Shown here piece after piece: positions 32,737 to 42,605 of a stretch of 64,000 nucleotides of DNA (position 1 is its first letter; each line of letters begins with the position of its first letter). This DNA comes from Mycosarcoma maydis (lineage: Eukaryota > Basidiomycota > Ustilaginomycetes > Ustilaginales). The notes below the pieces were generated by a model. That model searched no databases and had not been told where the DNA came from. It saw only the letters and a program-made list of their open reading frames with translations. The DNA is taken from NCBI RefSeq assembly GCF_000328475.2, contig NC_026483.1:248001-312000 (forward strand). Reading direction: 5' to 3'. A program made the position numbers and the translations under genes.

Positions 32737-33996
32737 ATGGCGCAAGCAAACAGCAAAGAAAGCCCAGGATTCTTCTCGGTACTGCTAGGATTCGGCTCCG
32801 TCAACCTAAAAGGCGAGACCCAACCCGACGACGCGAAGCGTCCTTTCGACGAGACCCGATCCGCACCTCCAAACCCGCGGCCCTCGCGCGGTTCAAAGCC
32901 AGTTGAACGGCCGCGAGCGTCTACTTCCGAAGATGCTCAAGTATCACTGAGGTCATCTCTGTCAATCACAAGGAATCGAAGCGTTGGGAAACGCGACACA
33001 TCAGCCTATCTTCCATTGCACGCTGGTCGCAAACACAGCGAGCCATCGATAGAAGGACAACGAGCAGATGGAAGGCCATCGATATCTTCCGTGTCTTCGA
33101 ACCATATTGAGCGCTTCCACGACGCAGTAGTAGCTGCAGAGACAAAGAACAAGAGCAAAGCCACTGTCCGAGCTGCCAGGAAGGTAATGTTCAACACACC
33201 CTCACACTCGCTACGCAACGGAAAGTCTGGCCACTCAAGGCCTGACCAAGCAGTCGGCAGTTCAGACTTGTTTGCTCGAGCGTTCGAGCATGAACCAAAA
33301 AGGCGATCAACCAGGGCAAAGAACACTAGCACTATCTCGAAAACAGAATTCGAAGAGCGCAATCGCAGCTCATCCACAGCGACACTGCAGAAGGAGGGGG
33401 AGCCTAGGCCACACATAGGCAGCGGGAAGCGATCATCGACAGGAGACTTTCATCCTCTGAACAAGCCCTCGCAGGCGAACGGATTCCAGGCAGTGTGCGA
33501 ATCTGATCCCGACCGTGTCATTATCGCACCGATCGGATCGACCGAAGCCGAGCTGAAGTTGGACAGCAGATACCTGCCCGTCGCATCGACGGCCCAACAG
33601 AGACGCATAGGGCCAACGCCCATCGCAACGTCTTTTCGCGCTACTCGAGATCCGAGTCAAACAAGGGAAAGGTCGACTGATCGCCAGCGCAGCAGATCGC
33701 ACCGTGATCGCCAAAGCTTTACCAGGGTGGACGGAGAGTCGAAGCTTGCGAACGAGCCGAGCAGATTGCCAAAGCGCCAGGATAAAATGACTTCGCGCAG
33801 TGCCAGGCCGGCTCGTCCTATGGGTCCGATGCCTAACATCCCGACGGCAAGGCTACTCTCTAATAACATGTCCTGGGCGCGTGCCGGCGAGCGCGACCCA
33901 ATCGGCTCGTACAACTCACCTTCCAGCGAGCTTCCTAGCGGCACGACGCTACACGAGCGACAGTTCAAGTCTCAAGCAAGGACGCAGAGAGCCTAA
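32737..33996 (+). CDS. Unrecognised disordered basic protein
   Basis: I do not recognise this gene. The first ATG of the open frame at 32737 gives 419 residues, beginning MAQANSKESPGFFSVLLGFG; the frame extends upstream only through non-ATG codons. The first 20 residues are the only hydrophobic part. The rest is rich in Ser, Arg, Pro, Thr and Gln, with basic patches (for example KRRSTRAKN and RSRSHRDRQS) and no predicted fold that I can see. A C-terminal segment (PMGPMPNIPTARLLSNNMSWARAGERD) is less repetitive and may be a binding motif. The length of uninterrupted frame and serine-rich style shared with neighbours support a real gene. It may be lineage specific. The upstream neighbour is a long gene-poor region; Rad21 lies downstream in the same direction. 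Confidence 0.65.
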   Translation: MAQANSKESPGFFSVLLGFGSVNLKGETQPDDAKRPFDETRSAPPNPRPSRGSKPVERPRASTSEDAQVSLRSSLSITRNRSVGKRDTSAYLPLHAGRKHSEPSIEGQRADGRPSISSVSSNHIERFHDAVVAAETKNKSKATVRAARKVMFNTPSHSLRNGKSGHSRPDQAVGSSDLFARAFEHEPKRRSTRAKNTSTISKTEFEERNRSSSTATLQKEGEPRPHIGSGKRSSTGDFHPLNKPSQANGFQAVCESDPDRVIIAPIGSTEAELKLDSRYLPVASTAQQRRIGPTPIATSFRATRDPSQTRERSTDRQRSRSHRDRQSFTRVDGESKLANEPSRLPKRQDKMTSRSARPARPMGPMPNIPTARLLSNNMSWARAGERDPIGSYNSPSSELPSGTTLHERQFKSQARTQRA

Positions 33997-35281
33997 CTAT
34001 ATGCGCCCTTTGTCGTCAACACTTTCCAAGGACAGTGCAATTCATGACCATTTGTTGGTGAAGCCAAGAAGCTTCCTCTGTTGTGCGCTCACACTTACGA
34101 CTCGTGACTCGTTACTGTCAAACGCGAAAAGCTGTTACGCACAATCAATACACAGCAGACGGCCAAAGTGAGGTCGAGCTTAAGGCAGACGCATTCTCGA
34201 TCCTAGAACATTCATGAATCGTGAATGTTAGTCTCTGTTCATCGACTACATCAAGCGTTGCGGCTCGTGTTGGCATGAAAGCTTCCAAACCTGACCGGGA
34301 GAAATAATGGCAACTACCAACCACAAACATCTGCGTGCACAATTCACGATTATGAATCACGAATGTTGAGCGCGAGTCTGAGCCTATCGGTGGTGCTTGG
34401 TAATCACAAACATGACAATAGCTTTGTGCGTTCGAATCAGCAAGTTCAAGTGAGGGGAGGTCGACAAGTCAGTCCAAGGAGAGGGAACCACTGCGTTGCA
34501 GGCAGGCAGGCTGTACAGTTCGCAGCAAAGTCTACTCGAAACCTTGAGGTCAGCGAGAAGAATCACGAATCCAAGCCGCACGCGTAATTCACGATTCGTT
34601 GCATCGCGTTGAGTGGCTGTTGGCGGCTTTGCCGAAATCAGTAATTTTAGCGCGAGAGAGCAGGGCTCACATGTCACACGAATTAAACAGAAGTAGAAGT
34701 TTGTTAGTGGTGAGTCGTGAGTGACGACGGATTTAGGAGGGGCGACGAACGCGCCTGGACACACGCTTCGCGCCAATTTCTCGTGTCGTGCATTCACTCA
34801 CATTTTCAGTTGCATCCGCATCTCGCTTCTCCAGCTGCGTGCGAACAGTCAGTCAGTCAGTCAGTCAGTCAGTCAGTCATCCATCCATCCATCCATCCAT
34901 CTATTGAGTGAGCCATTGACTTGTCCCACCATCCTCTCACTCATCATTTTCCCACGCTTCTCTGTCATAGAACTCTCACGCTGTATTCATTCAGCGCATC
35001 AGATCGGAACAGCATCCGAAGGAGCCATCCAGCGCGGTCACTTTTGTCGAAACACCGACTCAGCACGGCTAGCAGGTGCAAGTGCCCGCGGCATAGTCCA
35101 AAGTTGCTATCAGCGAGTGGCGCGCTTCAACTTGTCGAAACCAGCGCAGCATCTTTGATCTCGGCTCCCTTTTCACTATCTCAAGACGTACTGTCCTAAC
35201 CCGTGCTGATCCCATTGCAAAGTAGACCCCCTTTCGCAGCGCCTTCACGTTTTCGACCGATCGCTCGCTAGTATCTCAATT
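33997..35281. other. Intergenic region upstream of Rad21
   Basis: About 1.3 kb holding the 3' end of the disordered-protein gene and the Rad21 promoter and leader. Heptamers lie near 34205-34230, 34340-34366, 34561 and 34587. A compound tetranucleotide repeat sits at 34846-34901. No gene is supported. Confidence 0.6.
34846..34901. repeat. Compound microsatellite (CAGT)8(CATC)6
   Basis: Eight CAGT units at 34846-34877 run directly into six CATC units at 34878-34901. It lies about 380 bases before the Rad21 start codon, within the probable promoter or leader, and is likely to vary in length between strains. Confidence 0.9.
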
Positions 35282-37474
35282 ATGTTCTACAGCGACGTCA
35301 TCCTCGCCAAGCGCGGGCCACTGGCACGAGTATGGCTCGCTGCACACTGGGAGCGCAAGCTCAGTAAAACTCAGTTCCTCCAAACCAGTATCGAAAAGAG
35401 TGTCAGCGCGATCATGGGCCAAGAAGTGGTGCCAATGGCTCTTCGTCTCTCTGGTCAGCTCTTGCTCGGTGTCGTCCGCATTTATTCGCGTAAAGCCAAG
35501 TATCTGCTCGAGGACTGCAACGAAGCGCTGCTTAAAATCAAGATGGCCTTCCGTTCGGGCGCTGTCGACATGACCAGCGACCAGCTCAACATTTCAAGAA
35601 ACGCTATCACGCTCCCTGACATCCGCACCGACCTCGACATCCTACTTCCAGACCAAGCCATGAACGATTACGACATCGACTTTGAAAAGCTTGCAGCCAA
35701 GAAGGCCAAGAAGCTCGCCGACAACCCCACCGCTTACACTGCCCGCGCCGCCGACATCACTCTTCCCACCGTCGACTACAGTGCCTTTGACGATGCTTTT
35801 GACGTATCTTCTGGCATCGATGGTATCGCGTCACAGGACTTTGATCCCGATGGTGGCTTGGATTTGGGTCTTGAAGATGACTTTCCGGAGGTCGAGGGTC
35901 GCAGGAACGAAGCTGGGCAGCTTGTCGACGAGAATGGCGATCCGCTCCCCGAGGACGACTCGCTCAGCATCGGTGTAGGTCGTGATGCTCCAAGCGAGGC
36001 GGGACGCCAATCGGTAGCATCGATGCTCAACCTCGGCATGGACAACGACATGACTCTTGGATCGGCACGCGGCTCGCAGGCACCCAGTATCGGCTTGCCC
36101 GACTTTGACCTCGGTGGAGACGGACTAGATCTCGGACTTGACAATGACGCACTCGACCTTGGACTCGACGCACCCATGGACCTCGATCGACAAGTGACGC
36201 CTCCTCCCGGCGACAACAGCATGGCGCTTGCAATGGCCGACATGACACCCACAACAGCAGCGCGAATTCGCGACGCCGCTCAGCAGCGTCAGCAGGAAGA
36301 GGCTGCGACTCGACAGGCGAAGGCCCGCAAGCAGATCGTTGACGCGCTCACCGAACTTCCCGACACCCAGCTCGGCGGTCTCAGTCAAGGCCTCAGCCAA
36401 GCTTCTGTTGGCCAGGCTGTCAATCTTGCCGACATTTTGACCGAGGAGCGCTACTTGCCGCGATCGCGCGCTTATCTCCGCCTGCTCACCATCCGCGAGG
36501 ACCCCTTCTCGCACTTTATGCCCTTCGCCGACCCATCCAACAAGGACAAGAGCTCGCAGTTCATCGGACCCACTGGCCTTGCGTCGGAGCTCAGCGAGCT
36601 GTTCACATTTGATCTGGGTGCGATGCGACGACGACGCGCTGCTGCGTTGGCCGAAGACGATGGTCCGAACAAGCGTGCTCGACTTGGCGCAGATTTTGAC
36701 GACGAGATGGGTGTGGCTCGCCGTGCACAGGACCAACAGGATTCGGCCGTGTTCGGAGACATGGATGTCGACCAATCTGGTTTCGATTTCAGCATGGGAG
36801 GCGATGCTGCACTCGACGGTCTACCTGCCGAGGGTCTTGAACTCGGAGACGACGGTCTGCGTCGATCTTCGCGCAAGTCGCGTGCCGAGCTGGAAGCCGA
36901 AGCCGAGGGCGATGTGACGGGTCGATTGCCCGCGTTGTCGCGTATGTCTACGCCTGAAGCCGACGATGGCGGCCTCGACTCTCTCGCGGTGAGCTCCACC
37001 AATCCTCTGGGCGTCTTCGACGTGCGACCCGCTGACGAGTCGGCGGCAGCAGGTGAGCAAGCAGCCGCAGCGTCGCAGCTGCGTGCATCCGAGGACGCAG
37101 AAGCTTCGACCAAGGGGTGGGCCAAGAGTACCGTTCGCGCTTTGCGTGTTGTTCGATCGCAACTCTCTGCCGAACCTGCGATCGCCAGCGCGGGTGACCA
37201 AGACAACACGCAAACGCAGTCTCTGAACAGATTTGTCGAAGTAGATGATGAGACGGATGAGAAGAAGCTCTCGTTTGCTAAAATATCGACCAACGCTTCA
37301 CGTCGTGCAGCAGCAGGCTTCTTCTTCGAGATGCTCGTCTTGGGTACCAAGGACTGCATCAAGCTGCAACAGGATGAAGCGTATGGTGATATCAAGGTCA
37401 GCGCTAAGGACAAGCTTTGGAACGCTTCGGCGCCAGCTACGCAACCAGCGCCATCGGCGCCGACCGTCGCTTGA
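35282..37474 (+). CDS. rad21: Cohesin kleisin subunit Rad21/Scc1 (Mcd1)
   Basis: Kleisin that closes the cohesin ring by bridging the Smc3 and Smc1 heads and is cut by separase at anaphase. The 730-residue frame starts MFYSDVILAKRGPLARVWLAAHWERKL, the canonical Rad21 N-terminal Smc3-binding domain (about 1-100). The C-terminal winged-helix Smc1-binding domain is at about 665-715 (block RAAAGFFFEMLVLGTKDCIKLQQ). The middle is acidic and disordered, with Asp-Leu-Gly repeats at about 185-300. Candidate separase sites with the ExxR pattern are visible, notably SEAGR ending at R242, which resembles the SVEAGR site of yeast Mcd1, and EGRR at 205-208. This is the mitotic Rad21 branch rather than Rec8, judged by the N-terminal match. 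No intron seen. Confidence 0.95.
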   Translation: MFYSDVILAKRGPLARVWLAAHWERKLSKTQFLQTSIEKSVSAIMGQEVVPMALRLSGQLLLGVVRIYSRKAKYLLEDCNEALLKIKMAFRSGAVDMTSDQLNISRNAITLPDIRTDLDILLPDQAMNDYDIDFEKLAAKKAKKLADNPTAYTARAADITLPTVDYSAFDDAFDVSSGIDGIASQDFDPDGGLDLGLEDDFPEVEGRRNEAGQLVDENGDPLPEDDSLSIGVGRDAPSEAGRQSVASMLNLGMDNDMTLGSARGSQAPSIGLPDFDLGGDGLDLGLDNDALDLGLDAPMDLDRQVTPPPGDNSMALAMADMTPTTAARIRDAAQQRQQEEAATRQAKARKQIVDALTELPDTQLGGLSQGLSQASVGQAVNLADILTEERYLPRSRAYLRLLTIREDPFSHFMPFADPSNKDKSSQFIGPTGLASELSELFTFDLGAMRRRRAAALAEDDGPNKRARLGADFDDEMGVARRAQDQQDSAVFGDMDVDQSGFDFSMGGDAALDGLPAEGLELGDDGLRRSSRKSRAELEAEAEGDVTGRLPALSRMSTPEADDGGLDSLAVSSTNPLGVFDVRPADESAAAGEQAAAASQLRASEDAEASTKGWAKSTVRALRVVRSQLSAEPAIASAGDQDNTQTQSLNRFVEVDDETDEKKLSFAKISTNASRRAAAGFFFEMLVLGTKDCIKLQQDEAYGDIKVSAKDKLWNASAPATQPAPSAPTVA

Positions 37475-37756
37475 TCAAGAGACGCACGGCTGCACCGTTG
37501 CTTCTGATCTATGTTGTTCCTGCGCTCTCTCTACGACCCAGCATGTTTCATTTGTCTTTGTCCCCTCATGTACAACTAGTCGCGCTGTTCTTGCACACTT
37601 TTGTGATCATCTTTGTTCGCTGAACGAATCAATACCATACGCCACAGAACAGGTCCAAGATTTCATTTCGGTTGCTGAACAGCGCGAGACAGGCGGAGCA
37701 AGGAGCGTTGAAACGGTGACTACAGAGATGAGGTTGTTGCTTTGGGACTTGAGAGC

Positions 37757-38860
37757 TTAGGAAGATGCACCGGCGTTGTCTTGGGTCTTTGCCCACTTCT
37801 TGAGCATCTCCTTTTTCTCAAACGGCTCAACACCAGCGGTGACTCTGAAGCCAGCGCTCAACGAGCTCCAGTCCAAGTTGGCGCCACCGATGGCTCTAGC
37901 CGAGACCATGTGTTGTCGAGCCAGATCGATGATGGGCAGGGGGCAGTTGACGGATTCGCCCAACTTGATGATGTGCGAAGCGTCCTTGATACCGCCATTC
38001 AACGTGAAGCCGTTCTCGCCCTGAAAGTTGCTATCCATGATCTTTTTGCCATAGCCCAAGGCGGAGGGAGCCGGGTAGAACTCTTCGAGCCACTCGTAGA
38101 CTCGATCGCTTCCAACGCCCGTCTTGTCGGCCAGAGTCATGGTTTCGGACAGCATCTCGATGGTGGATATGATAATCGAGTTGCCGATCAGCTTGAAGCT
38201 AGCTGCACGTTCAGGATTCGAGCCAAAGTCCATGATCTTCCTACCCATGGCGGGGACAAGAAACTGCGAAGCGAATTTCTTCGAGTTGTACGGACCTGCG
38301 ACGGCAAACACCAGCTTCGCACTAGCTGCCACAGGAGGAGGACCGAACGCAGGTGCAGCCACAAAGTGACGTTTCGGAAGCGCCGAGATCTTGCGTTCAA
38401 GCTTGCCCGTCGTAGCAGGGTGGAGCGTGCTGGTGTCGACGAGGAGAGTGGAAAAACCAGAAGAGATGCGTTCCTGCATGTGCTTGCCCACACGCTTCTC
38501 TTCAGCTTGCAATAAAGCTTCGTAGATCTGTTCGGCAGCATCGTCGTCCGACAAGCTGGTGAAGATCAGGTCGCAACGGGTGCCAATCGCCTCGACCGAA
38601 TCCACAGCCTTGACGAGCCCATCGAGTTCCTTCTCTAACGCCTGGGCTTTGGACGTGGTACGGTTGTATACGAGCAGCGGAGGCAAAGGCGGCGACATGT
38701 TGCGCATATGACTGGCCAAATTGGCAGCCATCTTGACGCCCATGTTGCCGAGGCCGATCCATCCTACCTGGTGTTGAGGATGAGGCGTGCTGGGCGTGCT
38801 GTAGGGGATGTTGACGTTGTCACCAGCGCCGACGCTGCCAAGGTGCGATTGAGAAGCCAT
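37757..38860 (-). CDS. 3-hydroxyisobutyrate dehydrogenase-like NAD(P)-dependent reductase
   Basis: Member of the beta-hydroxyacid dehydrogenase / 6-phosphogluconate dehydrogenase superfamily. From the ATG at 38858-38860 the protein is 367 residues. The dinucleotide-binding loop GLGNMG lies at 36-41 after a short low-complexity N-terminus. The conserved catalytic lysine region reads FKLIGNS. The usual substrate motif DAPVSGG is replaced by AAPAFGPPPVAAS, as in a fungal subgroup of unknown substrate, so valine catabolism should not be assumed. No clear mitochondrial presequence is seen. The open frame extends upstream to 39139 with non-ATG start and no family similarity. It is convergent with Rad21 and divergent from the V-ATPase e gene. 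Confidence 0.87.
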   Translation of the reverse strand: MASQSHLGSVGAGDNVNIPYSTPSTPHPQHQVGWIGLGNMGVKMAANLASHMRNMSPPLPPLLVYNRTTSKAQALEKELDGLVKAVDSVEAIGTRCDLIFTSLSDDDAAEQIYEALLQAEEKRVGKHMQERISSGFSTLLVDTSTLHPATTGKLERKISALPKRHFVAAPAFGPPPVAASAKLVFAVAGPYNSKKFASQFLVPAMGRKIMDFGSNPERAASFKLIGNSIIISTIEMLSETMTLADKTGVGSDRVYEWLEEFYPAPSALGYGKKIMDSNFQGENGFTLNGGIKDASHIIKLGESVNCPLPIIDLARQHMVSARAIGGANLDWSSLSAGFRVTAGVEPFEKKEMLKKWAKTQDNAGASS

Positions 38861-39370
38861 TTTTTCGAGATGAGCTTTTTCAACAGCTGAGCAGCGAAGA
38901 GGAAAAAGGAAAAAAAGAAGATGATGGTCAACGAACAAAGGATAGCAAAGGGGCTTCGAGGCGAGTAACAAAGCGCAGCAACCCTCGTGCCTCAATCTCG
39001 ACGGCGTATCTTCGGTAGAGGGTCTTGAGGGTACGTCGACGTGCATCGAAATTCCGCGCTTAGAGAAAGTTACTGACGCACAAGCCAGCGGCAACCTGTT
39101 GCCATGTCGTGTATCGGGTCCCGATGCATCTGGAGTCACAGCCTGAGAGGCACATGCACATATTCGTGATTTCTAAAGACCACCCAAACCCCTGTCAACC
39201 ATACCATATCTCTGCTCATCTCACTCTATATCTCGCTTGCACGCCGTTTTACAGAGCTCTCTTGCTGTTGGGCGCAGCGTCAATCAATAACCTCTTATCT
39301 GGCGCATTCTCAGTGCCTCAGCCTACGAATCGGTCTAGCAACGACGACGTCGCTTCCCCCAAACCGGAAA
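38861..39370. other. Divergent promoter region
   Basis: Region of about 510 bases between the dehydrogenase and V-ATPase subunit e starts. No coding exon or repeat stands out. Confidence 0.5.
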
Positions 39371-39789
39371 ATGTCGGGCTGGACAACTGTTTGGGTGTTT
39401 CTCATCGCTGCGGGTGCAAGCAGCGCCGTCTGGGTTACAGCACCCAAGGGGCCAAATCAAGTGTAAGTTTGAGCCAACACCGAGTCCTCGTCCAAATGCC
39501 GTACACAAGGCGGACCACGATCGCTGATAAGCCTTTTATCTGCTGTTGCTTTGACTCGTACCACAGCTTGATCCGCACATCGGTGGTGCTGGCATTGACC
39601 TGCATGTATCTCATGTGGTTCATCATCTACATGGCTCAACTACATCCTATCGTCAGTAAGCATCTTGCTTTAAGTCCACTGCGCCTATCGCACAGACAGA
39701 TCACTGAATGCTGACTGCATACCGTCCCTGCGACTCGCTGCGACAATACAGAACCAAAGCGAGGCGATGTGCGTTTCCTGGAACACTAA
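39371..39789 (+). CDS. vma9: V-ATPase subunit e (Vma9), three exons
   Basis: Small V0-sector subunit of the vacuolar proton ATPase, needed for pump assembly and vacuolar acidification. Rebuilt exons are 39371-39462 (donor GTAAGT), 39567-39655 (after CCACAG, donor GTAAGC) and 39752-39789 (after ATACAG, stop TAA). The joined frame is exactly 72 codons plus stop. Two membrane helices are visible: WTTVWVFLIAAGASSAVWV near the start and a second around VVLALTCMYLMWFIIYMAQL. The family signatures APKGPNQ between them and AQLHP after the second helix match yeast Vma9 (APKNNQ, CQLHPLVAPRR). The C-terminus KPKRGDVR mirrors APRRSDLR of yeast. All three splice junctions fall where they restore this match, so the structure is well supported. 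Confidence 0.93.
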
Positions 39790-40017
39790 CTCGCTCTCCT
39801 TCCGCTCAAACACTCACCCTTGAGACGCATCATTCCGACGCAAATGTTCTTCAAGCATAAGATCACTGCCTTGTACATTATATTCCCTCGTCCCAAAGAG
39901 CCATTTCCAGTCCAGCAGAAACGCACTCGACGACGCCTGAACAAGGCCTTGACCAGACAAGATTGGAAGAGATTGACATCATTACAGTCGAGACGACATG
40001 CTCAGCTATGCGATAGC

Positions 40018-42012
40018 TCACTCATTCGAGTAGATGGATCGCTCACTGGGTTGTGGTGGTTTCGAAAAATCCAGCTGCACAAGCACCCTTCTGCCACGAT
40101 CCGTGGCGTCCCAGCTGCCGCCACGAGCGTACGCACCGGGCCGATATCTGTCTGCCGTCATGTAAACCCCGACTTCATCCATCTGAACACTGCTACACTG
40201 TGCGTACGATTCTTCCCAATGCGAAGCTGACACGCGACGATCTTCCCTGCAGTAGACAGAGATAGGAGGAGCCTGTTCCTCTCGGCTTCGCGCATCTGGT
40301 CTTGCTTCCGCAAGGTTGTCTGCTTCTCGAGGCATTTCTGCTTGCGATAAAGCTTTGTTGGATTGGGTCGACGAAGATTCTGCTGCATCCAGACTGAGAA
40401 TCCAAGCGCGACGATCGACAACAACAGCTCTTCCCTCGTGTACCGCCAGCATTGGCAAGCCCAGCGTATCCCACACGCTAGCATGATTCCATCCCACATG
40501 CAGATAGTCCCCCTCGATGCTTCTGGGGCGATTTCGCCTAAAGTAATCCTGCAAGTTGTAAAACTCGATCTCGACAAACGATTCCGGAGGCTTGCTCTGA
40601 TCGTCAAAAAACCTTTGGTAATCTCTGAGGAGCAATATTGTCCCCTGACCGAGGATGAGAAGTGTTTTTGTCTTGAGATCCGGATGAATTGCTACCCATT
40701 GCTGATACGGCGACATGACGAGCTGAGCGAAGTCAATGTTGTTTGGGCCATTCTGCCACAAGTTGGGAGAAGCTCGTACCAGCTGCTGTTCTACAAAGGC
40801 AGTGTGAGGATAAGCGGTTGTGTCAGTCTTGACCAGACTCCATGTCGTGGGCGGCTGCTTGCCAGATGCAAAGTGCTGTCCCAGACTCCATACAAGCCTC
40901 TTGGTGCGGCGCGAAAACACTGAGACCGACTTGGCTCCTGAACCACTGAGAAAGACGAACCGATTATCAAAGTCTACGTAAACGACATTGCCTGCGTCAT
41001 GTGCTGAACTCCGAACATCGATCGTCTCGACCACTTCTTGCAGTGGCACGTTCCAGATGAGGACGAAGCCATCTCGGCTGGCAGCGCACAGATAGGGAAA
41101 CTGGAAGCGGAACGCTTTAAATAAACGCTCTGAGTTGAGAAAGGCAAATCGCTGATAGTGACCACGGTTGGGAGTGCGTCCGAGGTCTGGCACCAGACTT
41201 TCGCGGCGCCACACTTCAAAGCTATTCTCTTGGCCGTCAAAGATCAACCAGCCACGTGAGAATTCCAGATGTCGATACGTTCCCGTTTCAGTGCTTGCAG
41301 TATGCCAGAGGAGTGTACTGCTGGAATGGTCAAACACACGGATTCCGCCTTTCTGATGTGAGACGATGTATGTGCGCTCCTCTGGATCAATCTTGCACCT
41401 CCAAACGCCCGAAGCGACTCGATCGTCTTCAAGCACACGGAAGTGTGGCAAAAGATACGGCAAAGTCTCTGTGACGTCCGACGCTGTTTCGGCGGTTGCA
41501 CTCTGGGGCGAGTCGGGGCCGAGCAGCTTTGTTGACCATGGAGCAAGACCCGAAGGATCCTTAGCTGACCACGCGCAGTCGAGACGCCACAGCCGACAGC
41601 AGAGTGAACGCCACGTGCCGCAATCGTCAAAGTACTCTGTCGTGTTTCTCGACCGGTAGCGCTGTATCGTGGCTTGCAGCAAGTTTTGAGACGCAGCTTG
41701 CTCGGCGGAAGCATCATAGTTTTGCAACACACTGGCGATGGCTCTTATGCCACTCGATGCCTCTTCGGCTACACGCTTCGGCTGGTGGTAATCCAATCGA
41801 ATAGTCATTTGGTGCCAGAGAGCCTCATCGATGCACATGCGGTTCCATGAGCGGCTGACGCGTGCACACCGTATCACGCTTGGTGGATCAAGAAAGCTCA
41901 TGATGTAGATGAAGATTTCTGAAGGTAGAAAGCTGCTCTGGTCCTTTCGGGACTTCATCGTCTCGGTTTTCCAAGGCGCTCGAGCCTTCGTGTGAGGTTC
42001 GATGTCGGCCAT
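40018..42012 (-). CDS. F-box protein with a probable beta-propeller region
   Basis: Predicted substrate receptor of an SCF ubiquitin ligase. From the ATG at 42010-42012 the protein is 664 residues; the frame extends 50 codons upstream without an ATG. The F-box at about 26-70 reads FLPSEIFIYIMSFLDPPSVIRCARVSRSWNRM. The remainder contains short beta-strand blocks with Trp and Asp (for example GVWRCKIDPEERTYIVSHQKGGIRVFD and RFVFLSGSGAKSVSVFSRRTKRLVWSLGQ), consistent with a degenerate WD-type propeller that would bind substrate. I cannot name the target. The C-terminus has Trp- and Arg-rich sequence. It is convergent with the V-ATPase e gene and divergent from the phosphoinositide phosphatase gene. 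Confidence 0.85.
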   Translation of the reverse strand: MADIEPHTKARAPWKTETMKSRKDQSSFLPSEIFIYIMSFLDPPSVIRCARVSRSWNRMCIDEALWHQMTIRLDYHQPKRVAEEASSGIRAIASVLQNYDASAEQAASQNLLQATIQRYRSRNTTEYFDDCGTWRSLCCRLWRLDCAWSAKDPSGLAPWSTKLLGPDSPQSATAETASDVTETLPYLLPHFRVLEDDRVASGVWRCKIDPEERTYIVSHQKGGIRVFDHSSSTLLWHTASTETGTYRHLEFSRGWLIFDGQENSFEVWRRESLVPDLGRTPNRGHYQRFAFLNSERLFKAFRFQFPYLCAASRDGFVLIWNVPLQEVVETIDVRSSAHDAGNVVYVDFDNRFVFLSGSGAKSVSVFSRRTKRLVWSLGQHFASGKQPPTTWSLVKTDTTAYPHTAFVEQQLVRASPNLWQNGPNNIDFAQLVMSPYQQWVAIHPDLKTKTLLILGQGTILLLRDYQRFFDDQSKPPESFVEIEFYNLQDYFRRNRPRSIEGDYLHVGWNHASVWDTLGLPMLAVHEGRAVVVDRRAWILSLDAAESSSTQSNKALSQAEMPREADNLAEARPDARSREEQAPPISVYCREDRRVSASHWEESYAQCSSVQMDEVGVYMTADRYRPGAYARGGSWDATDRGRRVLVQLDFSKPPQPSERSIYSNE

Positions 42013-42571
42013 GCTAGATAATGTCGAGTAGCCCTTGACGCAACACGCTTGTGTAGGAGAAGCTAGGGGGTTCTGATTGCTTTGAGCAGGATATCTCTGA
42101 GCGGCAACACTCTGTGAGTTATGAGTTGACGATAGCAAAGCCAGCCCTTTTGGTGGAAGCACGTGAACGTTGGTGGATCACGGATTAAAGCTTCACGTCT
42201 TGCATGTCAAGTCGTGAGTTGCAACCGCGAACGTTGGAAATTCGTGATTCACGATTTCACGTCACCGTCTTCAGTCGTGAGTGTTCATGTCGGACGAGTC
42301 AACCTCCACAAACCGAACACGTGAACTGAGCGTGCATGGTGGCAAAGTACACGATAATTCGTAATTCTCTGTGCCTTGCCCTCCCTTCTCCACGAACCTC
42401 ATCATAGCCATTCTTGACCGTCCATATCCTCAGCTTAGACCGGAATAAAATGTTGCTACTATCGCAAGGAACGTTCAGAAACTAGACAGGAAGAGAGGTA
42501 GTGTTCCAGCTAGACCCGAGCCTTCAACCAACCAATAGGCACTAGGCAGGGCAGCTGCACTGAAACATGCC
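42013..42571. other. Divergent promoter region with heptamers
   Basis: Holds the promoters of the F-box and phosphatase genes. A cluster of heptamers in both orientations lies at about 42238-42258 with CGTGAGT-type copies nearby. The overlapping upstream ORF of the phosphatase gene begins at its right end. Confidence 0.6.
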
Positions 42572-42605
42572 ATGCACGTCTACTTGCAGGATGCGCCTCG
42601 CGTGA
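42567..42605 (+). promoter_or_regulatory. Upstream ORF overlapping the phosphatase start codon
   Basis: An ATG at 42567 lies five bases before the chosen start codon at 42572, in another frame. It runs 12 codons and stops with TGA at 42603-42605, inside the main coding sequence. If the transcript leader includes it, scanning ribosomes could be diverted and expression lowered. This is read directly; the regulatory effect is inferred. Confidence 0.55.

Noticed and set aside
34580..34585. ACGCGT (MCB-type) site about 700 bases before rad21
   Set aside because: A single 6-base palindrome is expected often by chance in 64 kb, and it is far from the start codon.
36472..37413. A 313-codon minus-strand frame opposite Rad21
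   Set aside because: Ser/Arg-rich shadow of the acidic Rad21 linker with no independent features.
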